From NCBI RefSeq assembly GCF_021513155.1, contig NZ_CP090983.1:1535001-1599000 (forward strand): DNA of 64,000 nt. The letters are read 5' to 3'. Origin of the DNA: Jeotgalibaca sp. MA1X17-3. GTDB taxonomy: Bacteria > Bacillota > Bacilli > Lactobacillales > Aerococcaceae. Shown here in pieces: positions 53,895 through 63,598 of this stretch. The notes under the pieces were generated by a model. The model saw only the letters and a list, made by a program, of their open reading frames with translations, did not search any database and was not told the origin of the DNA. The first letter of the stretch is position 1; each line of letters starts with the position of its first letter. Both the position numbers and the translations under genes were made by a program.

Positions 53895-55736
53895 TTAGTA
53901 TGGTGAGTCTGAAGTTAATTCTACAGCTTCCCATCCATCAGTAGTTCCGTAAGTAATGTCATAATTTTTCACGCGGTTATTAACTGCGAATACTTCACTA
54001 CGCCATAGAGTTGGAATTACAGGAACATTCTCAAACATGTGCTCTTGCCAATCTCTAAATGCTTGGAACTTGAACTCTGGGTCAAATGATTCTGCAGAGT
54101 TAATTTTATCCAATAGTTCTGTATTCTCATCATTTACATAACGAAGATAGTTGTAAGCCGCTGTTTCACCGTAAAGACCTGTTGGGTTTGGATCACTACC
54201 AGTTCCCCAAGCTCCTTGATAGATATCAATTTCCTCATTATCAGCTTCAAGCATGTCATAGAATGATTGGAATTCGATTAAACGACCAGTAGATAAGGTT
54301 ACGTTTAGACCAATTTCGTTCCATTGCTGCATGTAGTATTGAGCGATTGGTTCAGCAGTCGCTCCACCTGACATAGAAGCAAATTTGATTTCAAGTGGAT
54401 TTCCTTCTGTATCTTCACGGAATCCATCACCATCAACGTCTTCATAACCAGCGTCATCCAAGATTTGCTCTGCTTTTTCTAAATCAAGGTAGAAACCTTC
54501 GATATCTTCATTAACAAAGTCAGCAAATACTGGTGGAATCATCGCTTTTGCATTTTCACGTAGCCCTTGATAGAACTCAACAGCAATTTCATTATTATCG
54601 ATTGCGTAAGCCATAGCTTTACGTAGATTTACGTCAGCCATTTTTGCATCAGGGTTTAAAACGTTACGTGCAGGTGTAACTATATTCCCAGCATCATCTT
54701 TTACAGCAGGTTCCCAGTTACCAAGTTTAAATCCAAGGTACGTATATGCTAATTGTTCACGACCAAGAAGAGTTAGGTTGTCTAAATCTTTGTATGTATC
54801 ATACAAATCTGTAGGCATGGAAGCAACATCATAACGACCGTTCTCTACTTCAGAAACCACTGTTTCTGGTGATACTACGTCAGCTACTACGCCATCTAGT
54901 TTAGGAGCGCCTTTCCAGTAATACTCATTTGCTTCATATTCAACAGACTCACCTGGTGTAATTGATTTAACACGGAAAGGTCCTGCGCCAACTGGATTTT
55001 TACGTACTTCATCAGAAGCAGCCATATCAGCAATAGCAACATTTTCCAATTGGTGTTTCGGCATTGGATAACTCCAAATTCCTCCACCAGATTGTAGAAT
55101 AGAAGGATTTACTTCCATATATTCAATACTAATGTTTTGGTCATCGATTACTTTAATTCCAGAAATTGTATCAGAATTTCCAGTATGATAATCTTCCATA
55201 CCAACAATATTTGTAAAGTCTGCACCGTAACGAACTCCAGTATAATCTGCAGAACCAATTACTTCATAAGAGAATAATACGTCTTCGGTTGTGATAGGCT
55301 CGCCGTCAGACCATTTTAAATCATCTTTTAATGTAATATTGATGGTTGCAGCTTCTTGATCAAATTCAAAAGTAGCCATTCCATCTTGAGAAAGCATGAA
55401 GTTTTCATCAACGGAGAACATTGCTTCGTGTGTAAAGCCCATCAATTCAGAGTCATAAGCATCTTCATAAAACTCAGGACTAAAAACCCCTTGGAATGGT
55501 GAACTTGCTACAAGAGCATAATTTAAGACGCCACCTTCAATAGAATCTTCATCATTACCCATAACTGTATCAAATGTTGGGATTCCTGCTTCTGATCCAT
55601 TATCTCCTGAAGTAGATTCAGATACACCTGTATCCGTTCCTCCACTCTCTGTTGTTGCATCGTTGTCATTCTGACATGCAGCTAGTGTTAATGTAAGAGC
55701 TGCAAAAGAAACCAAACCTAATTTTTTCTTTAACAT
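53895..55736 (-). CDS. oppA: Oligopeptide ABC transporter substrate-binding lipoprotein
   Basis: A 613-aa family 5 extracellular solute-binding protein that captures peptides for the Opp importer. The signal peptide MLKKKLGLVSFAALTLT ends in the lipobox LAAC, with Cys21 lipidated. A Ser/Thr/Gly/Glu linker follows, then the SBP_bac_5 fold (about 75-600). ATG 55736 has GGAGG 7 nt upstream; the longer frame would precede the signal sequence. It is the last gene of oppDFBCA, with strong expression expected. Peptide size and sequence preference cannot be read. Confidence 0.95.
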   Translation of the reverse strand: MLKKKLGLVSFAALTLTLAACQNDNDATTESGGTDTGVSESTSGDNGSEAGIPTFDTVMGNDEDSIEGGVLNYALVASSPFQGVFSPEFYEDAYDSELMGFTHEAMFSVDENFMLSQDGMATFEFDQEAATINITLKDDLKWSDGEPITTEDVLFSYEVIGSADYTGVRYGADFTNIVGMEDYHTGNSDTISGIKVIDDQNISIEYMEVNPSILQSGGGIWSYPMPKHQLENVAIADMAASDEVRKNPVGAGPFRVKSITPGESVEYEANEYYWKGAPKLDGVVADVVSPETVVSEVENGRYDVASMPTDLYDTYKDLDNLTLLGREQLAYTYLGFKLGNWEPAVKDDAGNIVTPARNVLNPDAKMADVNLRKAMAYAIDNNEIAVEFYQGLRENAKAMIPPVFADFVNEDIEGFYLDLEKAEQILDDAGYEDVDGDGFREDTEGNPLEIKFASMSGGATAEPIAQYYMQQWNEIGLNVTLSTGRLIEFQSFYDMLEADNEEIDIYQGAWGTGSDPNPTGLYGETAAYNYLRYVNDENTELLDKINSAESFDPEFKFQAFRDWQEHMFENVPVIPTLWRSEVFAVNNRVKNYDITYGTTDGWEAVELTSDSPY

Positions 55737-55756
55737 ATTTCTTCCTCCCTTTTCTT

Positions 55757-56736
55757 TTACCCTAATCTTTGTTTTGAGTCTGCCGCACGCTGCAACGCTT
55801 GGCCGACATAGTTTATGCTCAACATCAATACCAAAATCAATAGTGATGCTGGCAGCCAAACCCATGTTTTATTTTCTATGACATCTGGGGATGTCGCATA
55901 CCCAATGAGAGTACCTAAACTTGGTGTGGATGGAGGTAGACCGAATCCTAAGAAACTTAATCCAGTTTCTATTCCAATATTTCCAGCAAAGTTCAAAGTT
56001 GAGTTAACAATAATCAACGAACTTAAGTTTGGCATCACTTCGCGAAACATAATTTTAAAATCACTTGTTCCTAACGTCTTAGACGCATTGACATAATCCC
56101 TAGCACTTTCAGATAAGGAACGACTCCGGAAAATCCGGGCTTTCCCTACCCAACTAAAGGCACTCATAATGAGTACAAAAGTGAAACGATTATATGTCGA
56201 AACAATTGATACAAAAACAATTATTATCATATTAATTGGTAGGACCATGATGAAGTCAACAATTCTCATAATGATGTTATCAATGATTCCACCATAATAT
56301 CCAGAAATGATCCCTAAACCAATACCAATGATACCGGTAAGAATCGTAACGCTGAATCCAATAATAATGGAGTTGCGTCCTCCAATAAACAATTGACCCA
56401 GAACATCACGTCCACCCTCATCAGCACCAAGGAAATATTCTACTCCAGGTGCTTCATAACGATTGAAGATATGAACTCTCATAACTTCTGCTTGATCAAA
56501 AAATAAATAGGAACCAACAAAAATTACTACAAGCATAGTAATCAATAACGTCAAGGAAAACATAGCTAATTTATCTTTTTTAAACTCTCTAGCAATTACT
56601 TGGAAGCCAACAACAGCCGCTGCTTCATCATCTGTTTCTGATAGTATATCCAGACTTGAGTCAGTATGGTCCATCTTTTCAATATCAGATGCCACTTCTT
56701 CCAATTTTCCAGCTTTTTTTCTTCTTCAGAATTCAT
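55757..56736 (-). CDS. oppC: Oligopeptide ABC transporter permease, frameshifted in its first ten codons
   Basis: A BPD_transp_1 permease with an N-terminal cytoplasmic extension and about six membrane helices; the EAA loop is near SRSLSESARDYVNASKTLG. GGAGG and ATG 56736 form a clear start (MNSEEEKK), but that frame is lost after codon 8 at a seven-A run (plus-strand T run 56714-56720). One more A gives an unbroken 326-aa protein (MNSEEEKKAGKLEEVASDIE). As written, translation could start only at TTG 56704, which has a weak site, for 315 aa; this would lack only non-conserved residues. It overlaps no neighbour; oppB ends 24 bp upstream. Confidence 0.88.
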
Positions 56737-56760
56737 TTTAGTTTACCTCCTTTTTCTCGT

Positions 56761-57723
56761 TTACTCAATACGGATTCGCGGATCGACAATGCTCATGATA
56801 ATATCAGAAAGCAATGTACCGAAAAGTGCGGTCAGTCCGAAGAGTAAGATTAATGCAGTAATAACACTATAGTCACGGGCTCCTAGTGAATCAATAAACA
56901 GTCTTCCCATACCTGGGAAAGAGAATATCCGTTCAATAAAGATTGATCCACCGATAAGTCCGGTAATGTCATATCCTACAAAGGAAGCAATAGGTAAAAT
57001 GGAATTACGGAAAATATGTTTGGAGTATACTCGTTTTTCAGGAACTCCTTTTGATCGTGCCGTTTTAACATAATCTTCTTGTTTTGCATCGATAACTCCA
57101 GTTCGTAAATATTGAATCGTACTAGTAGTCGCTAACAAGGCATAAGAAAGAGCTGGTAAAATCAAGTGGTAGAATCGATCCCAAACATAGGCAAAAGTAC
57201 CTGATTCAAGTCCACTTTGAACGGTTCCTCTTGTTGGGAACCAATCTAATGTAAAACCAAAAATCCAAATCAATAGTAATGCAAAAACGAAAGTTGGAAT
57301 AGCGAAACTAAAGTAATTATAGAAACTGATTGCTTTATCTCCCCATGAACCATTGTAACGTCCTGCATACATACCAAGTGGGATTGCAATTAGATAAGTA
57401 AAGATAAGCGATACAATGGACAACCAGATTGTATTACCAACTCGTTGACCAATGATCTCAGAAACTTGGATTTTGTATGTATAACTCTTCCCAAAATCAC
57501 CTTGTAAGGCATTGGTTACCCAATCCCAATATTGAACGTACCATGGATTATTTAATCCAGCAGCTTCTTTTAACGCTTCTATAACAGCAGGATCTGTATC
57601 TGGTGTTATGAGACCTGTAAATGGATCTCCAGGCATCGCCTTTGCCATCAAGAATACGAAAAGACTAAGAATGATTATTTGAGGAATCATTAGTAAAACT
57701 CGTCTAAGAATTGTTTTCCACAT
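56761..57723 (-). CDS. oppB: Oligopeptide ABC transporter permease
   Basis: A 320-aa DppB/OppB-type permease with six membrane helices. It begins MWKTILRRVLLMIPQIIILS with the typical first helix, then LMAKAMPGDPFTGL. The EAA motif region reads YVKTARSKGVPEKRVYSKH (about 220-238), which contacts the ATPases. It pairs with OppC to form the channel. GGGGG lies 9 nt before the ATG. It starts 2 bp after the oppF stop. Confidence 0.95.
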   Translation of the reverse strand: MWKTILRRVLLMIPQIIILSLFVFLMAKAMPGDPFTGLITPDTDPAVIEALKEAAGLNNPWYVQYWDWVTNALQGDFGKSYTYKIQVSEIIGQRVGNTIWLSIVSLIFTYLIAIPLGMYAGRYNGSWGDKAISFYNYFSFAIPTFVFALLLIWIFGFTLDWFPTRGTVQSGLESGTFAYVWDRFYHLILPALSYALLATTSTIQYLRTGVIDAKQEDYVKTARSKGVPEKRVYSKHIFRNSILPIASFVGYDITGLIGGSIFIERIFSFPGMGRLFIDSLGARDYSVITALILLFGLTALFGTLLSDIIMSIVDPRIRIE

Positions 57724-57725
57724 TT

Positions 57726-58676
57726 TTAATTACCCCCTTTTAATAGATCTGGTCTCGATGCTACTAAATGTGTATTAGACAAAGGGGTTAAATCATGAAC
57801 CCGACCATTTTTATCGTAATATTTCTCTTGATTCAATTGATATTCTTCTTCTACAGCGATACGTTCTAGCTTATGAGCTTTTCTATTGATTGGATCAATC
57901 GTAGGAATAGCAGAAAGCAAACGTTTCGTATAGATGTGTTGCGGATCGTTATAAATATCTTTTTTATTACCATATTCTACAAACCGGCCGCGATACATAA
58001 TTGCCAAATCATCACACATATGTTTAACCACACCTAAATCATGTGAGATAAATAGATAGGAAACATTATACTCTTCTTGAATTCGTTTCATAAAGTTCAG
58101 TACTTGTGCTTGAACAGATAAATCCAATGCTGAGACAGGTTCGTCGGCAATAATTAACTTGGGATTCGTTGCTACAGCACGAGCAACACCAATCCGTTGT
58201 CTTTGACCTCCTGAGAATTCATGCGCATATTTATAAAGTGCATCTTCTGGCATCCCAACAATATCTAATAATTCCATTACACGACGCTTTGTTTCATCAG
58301 GAGAAAATCTCTCAAAGTTATCCAAAGGCTCTGATATAATATCAATCACTCGTTTACGTGGGTTTAAGCTAGACATGGAATCTTGGAAAATCATTTGTAC
58401 GTTTCGGTTATAATTTGAAGTACGTTTACGTGCTTTATTTGTAACGTCTTCTCCTTCATAAAAAACTTTCCCTGAAGTAATTCTTTCTAGGCCAACAACT
58501 GCTTTACCAACTGTTGATTTTCCTGATCCAGACTCTCCTACAAGACCGTACGTTTTTCCTTCTTCAATCTCTAAATTTACCCCATCAACCGCATAAACAT
58601 GGTCCGTTACCCGGTTCCAGAAACCACTTCTGATTGGATAGTGTATTTTTAAATCTTTAATTTGCATAAAACTCAT
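57726..58676 (-). CDS. oppF: Oligopeptide ABC transporter ATP-binding protein
   Basis: A 316-aa ATPase. Walker A VGESGSGKSTVGKAVVG, signature FSGGQRQRIGVARA, Walker B LIIADEPVSALD, and the H-loop in FISHDLGVV are intact. The C-terminal oligopeptide extension is shorter than usual and lacks an obvious 4Fe-4S Cys cluster. GGAGG lies 8 nt before the ATG, within the oppD end. The second of two ATPases; the first is oppD. Confidence 0.95.
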   Translation of the reverse strand: MSFMQIKDLKIHYPIRSGFWNRVTDHVYAVDGVNLEIEEGKTYGLVGESGSGKSTVGKAVVGLERITSGKVFYEGEDVTNKARKRTSNYNRNVQMIFQDSMSSLNPRKRVIDIISEPLDNFERFSPDETKRRVMELLDIVGMPEDALYKYAHEFSGGQRQRIGVARAVATNPKLIIADEPVSALDLSVQAQVLNFMKRIQEEYNVSYLFISHDLGVVKHMCDDLAIMYRGRFVEYGNKKDIYNDPQHIYTKRLLSAIPTIDPINRKAHKLERIAVEEEYQLNQEKYYDKNGRVHDLTPLSNTHLVASRPDLLKGGN

Positions 58677-59687
58677 TTATTCGTCCTCCCCTTCAAAGTG
58701 GAAGTGTTTGTAGCAAGTACACCTTACAAAATGATCGGGTGACACTTCGTGTAAAGTTGGATTTTCTTCATGAGCTTCTGCTGCTGTCCAAGGAATTCGT
58801 GCAGCAAAACGACATCCTACTCTAGGTAAATTCTTTAATGAAGGAACGGTTCCTTTAATTACATGTAATTCTTCAAAATCACCATCTAAATCCTCTGATT
58901 GAGGAATAGAATGAAGTAAAGATCTTGTGTAAGGATGTTTAGGGTTAGTAAACAATTCCTCAGCAGAAGCCATCTCAACAATTTGACCCGCGTACATTAC
59001 TGCAACTCGATCTGCTGTTTCAGCAACAACTCCCAAGTCATGTGTTATTAAGATGATTCCTGCTTCTGTTTCATCTTGCAAATCATTCAATAAATCAAGA
59101 ATTTGTGCTTGTATCGTAACATCTAGTGCCGTTGTTGGTTCATCAGCTATAATAATTGGCGGCTTACAAGATAATGCAATGGCAATAACAATTCTTTGTC
59201 TCATACCACCAGATAACTCATGAGGGTATTGTTTCGCTACTCGTTCAGGTTTAGGAATTCCCACTTGATCCAATAGTTCAAATACACGTGCACTTCTTTC
59301 TTCACGGGTCATTTTTGTGTGATAAATGAGTGCTTCTTCTATTTGAGCTTCTACAGTCATAAGTGGATTTAATGCAGATAGTGGATCTTGGAAAATCATC
59401 CCAATATCATTTCCACGAATTCGATTATATAAAGTTTCATTCAAATCGATTAAGTTTAAATCTTGATAAACTACTTCACCAGTAATTCTCGTATTTGCTT
59501 TATTGTGTAATCCTACAATCGTAGTTGCTAAAGTACTTTTCCCACAACCGGATTCTCCAACAATTGCTAATATCTCATTTTTTTCTAATGTTAAGGAAAC
59601 ATCATCCACCGCGTCATAGTAGTGGTCTTTAATACGAAAACCAGTGTGAAGATGGTTAATTTCTAGTAGTGGTTTCCCCGTTGACAT
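58677..59687 (-). CDS. oppD: Oligopeptide ABC transporter ATP-binding protein
   Basis: A 336-aa ATPase. Walker A VGESGCGKSTLATTIVG, signature ELSGGMRQRIVIAIAL, Walker B PIIIADEPTTALD and the H-loop in LITHDLGVV are intact. The C-terminal oligo_HPY extension contains GCRFAARIPW and FVRCTCYKH, leaving three Cys in the region where related proteins hold a small cluster. AGGAGGG lies 7 nt before the ATG. It is the first gene of oppDFBCA, with a good promoter and a leader of about 125 nt. Confidence 0.95.
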   Translation of the reverse strand: MSTGKPLLEINHLHTGFRIKDHYYDAVDDVSLTLEKNEILAIVGESGCGKSTLATTIVGLHNKANTRITGEVVYQDLNLIDLNETLYNRIRGNDIGMIFQDPLSALNPLMTVEAQIEEALIYHTKMTREERSARVFELLDQVGIPKPERVAKQYPHELSGGMRQRIVIAIALSCKPPIIIADEPTTALDVTIQAQILDLLNDLQDETEAGIILITHDLGVVAETADRVAVMYAGQIVEMASAEELFTNPKHPYTRSLLHSIPQSEDLDGDFEELHVIKGTVPSLKNLPRVGCRFAARIPWTAAEAHEENPTLHEVSPDHFVRCTCYKHFHFEGEDE

Positions 59688-59784
59688 GGGATACCCTCCT
59701 TCTGTTCATTGCATTATTCGGAAATAACTCAATAATTAGTTTTTTTTCAACATATTTTGGTTAAATAACATTTAATTCTTATCA

Positions 59785-59810
59785 TTAACATAGTGTCGTA
59801 CTATTGTTAA
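59785..59810 (-). promoter_or_regulatory. Inverted repeat at the 5' end of the opp leader
   Basis: TTAACATAGT and ACTATTGTTAA form arms of 10-11 bp with one bulged base around GTCGT. It begins right after the expected transcription start, so it could be a repressor operator or a 5' stabilising hairpin. Confidence 0.5.
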
Positions 59811-59818
59811 CATTTCTA

Positions 59819-59847
59819 ATTATACTCACTAAAGATTAGAAAGGCAA
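59819..59847 (-). promoter_or_regulatory. opp operon promoter
   Basis: Minus-strand TTGCCT (59842-59847), a 17-bp spacer and perfect TATAAT (59819-59824). It is about 130 bp upstream of oppD. Confidence 0.75.
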
Positions 59848-59914
59848 CCTATTATTCATCGTTTTTTAATTTAATTCTACAAAATCTTACACAAAGCTCA
59901 TATTTGTTTAATAA

Positions 59915-59954
59915 AAAGCAACATTGTCTATATATTTCAAGGCAATGTTGCTTC
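59915..59954 (-). terminator. Terminator of plsX-acpP
   Basis: Minus-strand AAGCAACATTG and CAATGTTGCTT arms form an 11-bp stem with a loop of about 16 nt, followed by TTTATT. Confidence 0.88.
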
Positions 59955-59978
59955 CTATACTATTTTTTTGTCTTCTTT

Positions 59979-60218
59979 TTATTTATCTGAATCGATATAA
60001 TCGACAGCATCGCCAATTGTTTGAATCTTTTCAGCATCTTCATCGGAAATTTGAACATTAAAAACATCTTCTAATTCCATTATTAATTCAACGACATCTA
60101 ATGAATCTGCACCTAAATCTTCTTGAAAAGTCAATTCACGAGTTATTTTTTGTTCATCAACACCAAAACGCTCTACAATCATTTTTGAAATTTTATCAAA
60201 AGTTACTTGTTCAGCCAA
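59979..60218 (-). CDS. acpP: Acyl carrier protein
   Basis: A 79-aa acidic carrier of growing fatty acyl chains on a phosphopantetheine arm. The attachment Ser is in [15 protein letters not shown]. The start is TTG 60218 ([10 protein letters not shown]): GGAGG lies 9 nt upstream, whereas the longer frame to 60260 adds residues unlike any ACP. It follows plsX by 100 bp. The fapR, fabD and fabG genes found between plsX and acpP in Bacillus are absent, so most fatty-acid synthesis genes must be elsewhere. Confidence 0.95.
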   Translation of the reverse strand: MAEQVTFDKISKMIVERFGVDEQKITRELTFQEDLGADSLDVVELIMELEDVFNVQISDEDAEKIQTIGDAVDYIDSDK

Positions 60219-60318
60219 AGAAATACACCTCCAGTGAATTGATATAATAGTCAATCTCATTCAGACAACTGTTTGAAATTACATCTATTATTCTACCGTT
60301 CTCTTATTGCTTTGTCCA

Positions 60319-61356
60319 TTACTTTTTTGGTTCTTCTACGACTGCTTTGTCGTCTTCTTTTTCAAAATGAGTAACGAGATCATTAATTACCTGAGAAGAA
60401 ATAATTTTTCTGATCTGCTTAATCGTATAGTAAACAGCAGTTTTGTCAGCTGAACCATGGGTTTTTACTACCGGTGCTCTTAATCCAAATAAAACAGCCC
60501 CGCCATGTTTGGAATAATCTAGAGTATCTTTAACTTCTCCTAAAGCGCCCTTAATCATCATTCCACCAACTTTTGTTTGAATTCCACCATTTAAAATACT
60601 GCTCTTCAACATTTTCATTATTCCTAGAGCGGTTCCTTCTATTGTTTTTAAAACAGCATTACCAGTAAAACCATCTGTAATAACTACATCAGCATCACCA
60701 CTTAGAAGTTCTCTTGCTTCTGTGTTTCCAACAAAATTTATAGAAGAATCTTCTGCTAGAAGCGAATAAGCTTTCTTTGTTAATTCATTTCCTTTTCCTT
60801 CTTCTGATCCATTGTTCAACAATGCAACTCTCGGGGATTTAACACCTAATACAAATTCAGAATAATAAGAGCCCAATATACCAAACTGATGTAAGTTTTC
60901 TGGTTTTGAATCCGAATTAGCTCCTACATCCATTAAAATAAATTGTTCATCGCCTCTTCCAATAACAGGTAGCACGGGCATCAATCCAGGACGGTCAATC
61001 CCTTTAATTCGTCCAATAATTAAAAGACCTGCTGTTAGCAATGCTCCGGTATTCCCTGCAGAGAACAAGGCATCTGCTTCACCGTTTTTAACTGCTCTTG
61101 CTGCTAATACCATAGAAGCATTCCGTTTTGAGCGAATGGCTCGAACGGGTTCATCTGTACCGGTAATTTTTTCGTCTGTATGAACCAGATGGATTTTCTC
61201 TTTGTTATACCCTTCACCTAAAATTGGGTTGATTAGATTCTCATCTCCATAAAGATTAAATTCTAAATCTGAAAATTCTTTTTGTGCTAATAATATTCCT
61301 TCTACAATTGCTTGTGGAGCATTGTCTCCACCCATAGCATCAACTGCTATCCGCAT
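60319..61356 (-). CDS. plsX: Phosphate acyltransferase PlsX
   Basis: A 345-aa enzyme that transfers acyl groups from acyl-ACP to phosphate, making acyl-phosphate for PlsY and linking fatty acids to phospholipids. It begins [20 protein letters not shown] and contains [40 protein letters not shown] and [17 protein letters not shown], all conserved. GAGGG lies 6 nt before the ATG. It is between recG and acpP, as in other Firmicutes. A charged C-terminal tail ([14 protein letters not shown]) is extra. Confidence 0.96.
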   Translation of the reverse strand: MRIAVDAMGGDNAPQAIVEGILLAQKEFSDLEFNLYGDENLINPILGEGYNKEKIHLVHTDEKITGTDEPVRAIRSKRNASMVLAARAVKNGEADALFSAGNTGALLTAGLLIIGRIKGIDRPGLMPVLPVIGRGDEQFILMDVGANSDSKPENLHQFGILGSYYSEFVLGVKSPRVALLNNGSEEGKGNELTKKAYSLLAEDSSINFVGNTEARELLSGDADVVITDGFTGNAVLKTIEGTALGIMKMLKSSILNGGIQTKVGGMMIKGALGEVKDTLDYSKHGGAVLFGLRAPVVKTHGSADKTAVYYTIKQIRKIISSQVINDLVTHFEKEDDKAVVEEPKK

Positions 61357-61426
61357 ATAAAACCCTCATTTCATTTTGTTGTACTATTATATAATAAATC
61401 TGCACTAGATGCTCTTTTTAAGAGTT

Positions 61427-63481
61427 TTATTGTAACCTAGTTGAGTGTCCACGTTCTTCTTTTAAAAAATGAAGAAGTGGCTGATAAATAGATGAAGATG
61501 GGAATCCCTCATCACTCACCATCATAACAGCATCTGTGTGGGCTACTTCTAGGATGTTGGCATTTCGGATGATATCTCCATATTTAAATGCAGGCATCCC
61601 TGATTGTTTAATCCCAAATAAGTCTCCCGAACCTCTCAACTCTAAATCCTTTTGACTTAAATAAAAGCCATCCGTTGATTCTGTCATGATTTTCATCCGT
61701 TCCTTACCATTATCTGTCTTTGGATTTGCTAATAAAATACAAAAAGACTCTGAGCTTCCTCTTCCTACTCTTCCTCTTAATTGATGAAGTTGGGATAAGC
61801 CGAATCGTTCTGCATCTTGGATCACCATCACAGTGGCATTCGGAACATTAAGTCCCACTTCAATAACCGTAGTGGAAACAAGTACTTGATACTCATTATC
61901 TTTAAATGCTCTCATCATTTTTTCTTTTTCATCTGCTTTTTGTCTTCCATGTAATAACCCTATTTGCCATTTCCCTTGATAGTACTCCATAACTTTCTGA
62001 TAGACATCTTCAGCATTTTTTAAATCTAACACCTCAGATTTTTCAATTAATGGAGTAATAATATAAGCTTGCCGATTCATTTCCAATTGTTTACTTATAA
62101 AGTCTAGTGAACCTTCTAATTTACTCGATTTACTCCATATCGTTCGAATCGGAATACGCCCTGCAGGTAACTGGTCCAGGATTGAAACATCCATTTCTCC
62201 CATTACTGTAATAGCTAAGGTTCGTGGAATTGGGGTTGCTGTCATATATAAAACATTAGGGTTTTCCCCTTTTTCATTTAACGTTTTTCGTTGATTTACT
62301 CCAAATCGATGTTGTTCATCAGTAACTACCAACGCAAGATTATGAAATAAGACATCTTCTTGAATTAAAGCGTGCGTTCCGATGACTAGATCTAATTTCC
62401 CACTAGCCAATTCTTCTAAAATCGTTTTTCTTACTTTAGGTTTAGTACTACCGGTTAAAAGGGATACTGTAAAAGGAGTTCCTTTAAATAATTGATGAAG
62501 GGTCTCATAGTGCTGTTCGGCTAATATTTCTGTTGGAACCATAAAGGCACCTTGATAGCCTTCCAATATCGTCGCCACAAAAGCAATAACGGCAACAATC
62601 GTTTTTCCACTCCCCACATCACCTTGTAAGAGCCGATTCATTACATACGGTTCCCTTAGATCACGACATATCTCATTTACAACTCGCTTTTGTCCATCCG
62701 TTAGTTCAAAAGGAAGTTTTTGAATAAACTCTTTTAACTGTTCTACATTGTAGGGAATAGAAATTCCTTTTGCTTGATTCTTTCGAGAGTCACGAACTAA
62801 TTGTAGCTTCATTTGATAAACTAAAAACTCTTGATAAATAACTTGTCGACTCGCCTGTTGAAATTCCGTTTCTGATTTTGGAAAGTGCATCGCTCGAATC
62901 GCATCTTTATGACTTTGTAAATGATAGCGAATAGATAACTCCTCTGGAATAATTTCAGGTATCAACGAGTAATATTCCTCTAAAGCAGATTTAATAATCG
63001 ATACGACTGTTTTTTGTTTGATGTGTTTATTTACATGATAAACAGACTCAAAATCGTTTGCTCCATTATTCTTGGAAGAACCTAATATCTTAAATCCTGC
63101 TAAACTCTGACGTAAAGCATCCCATTTACCAAAAACCATGATTTCTTCTTCTAATTGTATTTTATCTTTTAAATACGGCTGATTAAAAAAAGTAATCATA
63201 ACAATGGCATCTTCAATGGCCATTTTAAAAGACAATCTACTTTTCTTAAAGCCATAATGATGAACGGTTGCAGGAGTTACCACGGTTCCTTTTAAGGTAA
63301 CTTTATCTTGATCATCGATTTCTTCTAAATTTTTAACCTGAATATCTTCATATCGAAAAGGAAAATGCGTAAGTAAATCATAGACTGTATCAATTCCAAG
63401 AGTATGCAATGCTTCTAATCGTTTAGGACCAACTCCAGGTAGTACGTCAATGGAATCATAGATTGATTTTATTTTTTTCAT
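61427..63481 (-). CDS. recG: ATP-dependent DNA helicase RecG
   Basis: A 684-aa branch-migration helicase that rescues stalled replication forks. The N-terminal wedge/OB domain (about 1-230) is followed by helicase motifs I (LLQGDVGSGKTIVAVIAF), Ia (VPTEILAEQHYE), II (VVTDEQHRFGVNQR, DEQH form), III (TATPIPRTLAI), V (TTVIEVGLNVPNAT) and VI (LHQLRGRVGRG), and the C-terminal LRGSGDLFGIKQSG. Length is normal. GGGAAG lies before the ATG. It is downstream of the fakA-type gene, from which a terminator separates it. Confidence 0.97.
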   Translation of the reverse strand: MKKIKSIYDSIDVLPGVGPKRLEALHTLGIDTVYDLLTHFPFRYEDIQVKNLEEIDDQDKVTLKGTVVTPATVHHYGFKKSRLSFKMAIEDAIVMITFFNQPYLKDKIQLEEEIMVFGKWDALRQSLAGFKILGSSKNNGANDFESVYHVNKHIKQKTVVSIIKSALEEYYSLIPEIIPEELSIRYHLQSHKDAIRAMHFPKSETEFQQASRQVIYQEFLVYQMKLQLVRDSRKNQAKGISIPYNVEQLKEFIQKLPFELTDGQKRVVNEICRDLREPYVMNRLLQGDVGSGKTIVAVIAFVATILEGYQGAFMVPTEILAEQHYETLHQLFKGTPFTVSLLTGSTKPKVRKTILEELASGKLDLVIGTHALIQEDVLFHNLALVVTDEQHRFGVNQRKTLNEKGENPNVLYMTATPIPRTLAITVMGEMDVSILDQLPAGRIPIRTIWSKSSKLEGSLDFISKQLEMNRQAYIITPLIEKSEVLDLKNAEDVYQKVMEYYQGKWQIGLLHGRQKADEKEKMMRAFKDNEYQVLVSTTVIEVGLNVPNATVMVIQDAERFGLSQLHQLRGRVGRGSSESFCILLANPKTDNGKERMKIMTESTDGFYLSQKDLELRGSGDLFGIKQSGMPAFKYGDIIRNANILEVAHTDAVMMVSDEGFPSSSIYQPLLHFLKEERGHSTRLQ

Positions 63482-63547
63482 TTTTATTACTTCCCAACTG
63501 ATTCCATCTCCTATCCCTATTTACAGTTAAAAATATTATTTACTCTT

Positions 63548-63597
63548 GATAATAAAAATGAAGCTGAAAGGCAAATGCCCCAGCCCCATCATCAATT
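63548..63597 (-). terminator. Probable terminator after the fakA-type gene
   Basis: Minus-strand GGGGCTGGGGC-ATTT-GCCTTTCAGCTTC can pair with several G-U pairs, followed by ATTTTTATT. It lies directly after the stop codon. Confidence 0.6.
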
Positions 63598-63598
63598 C

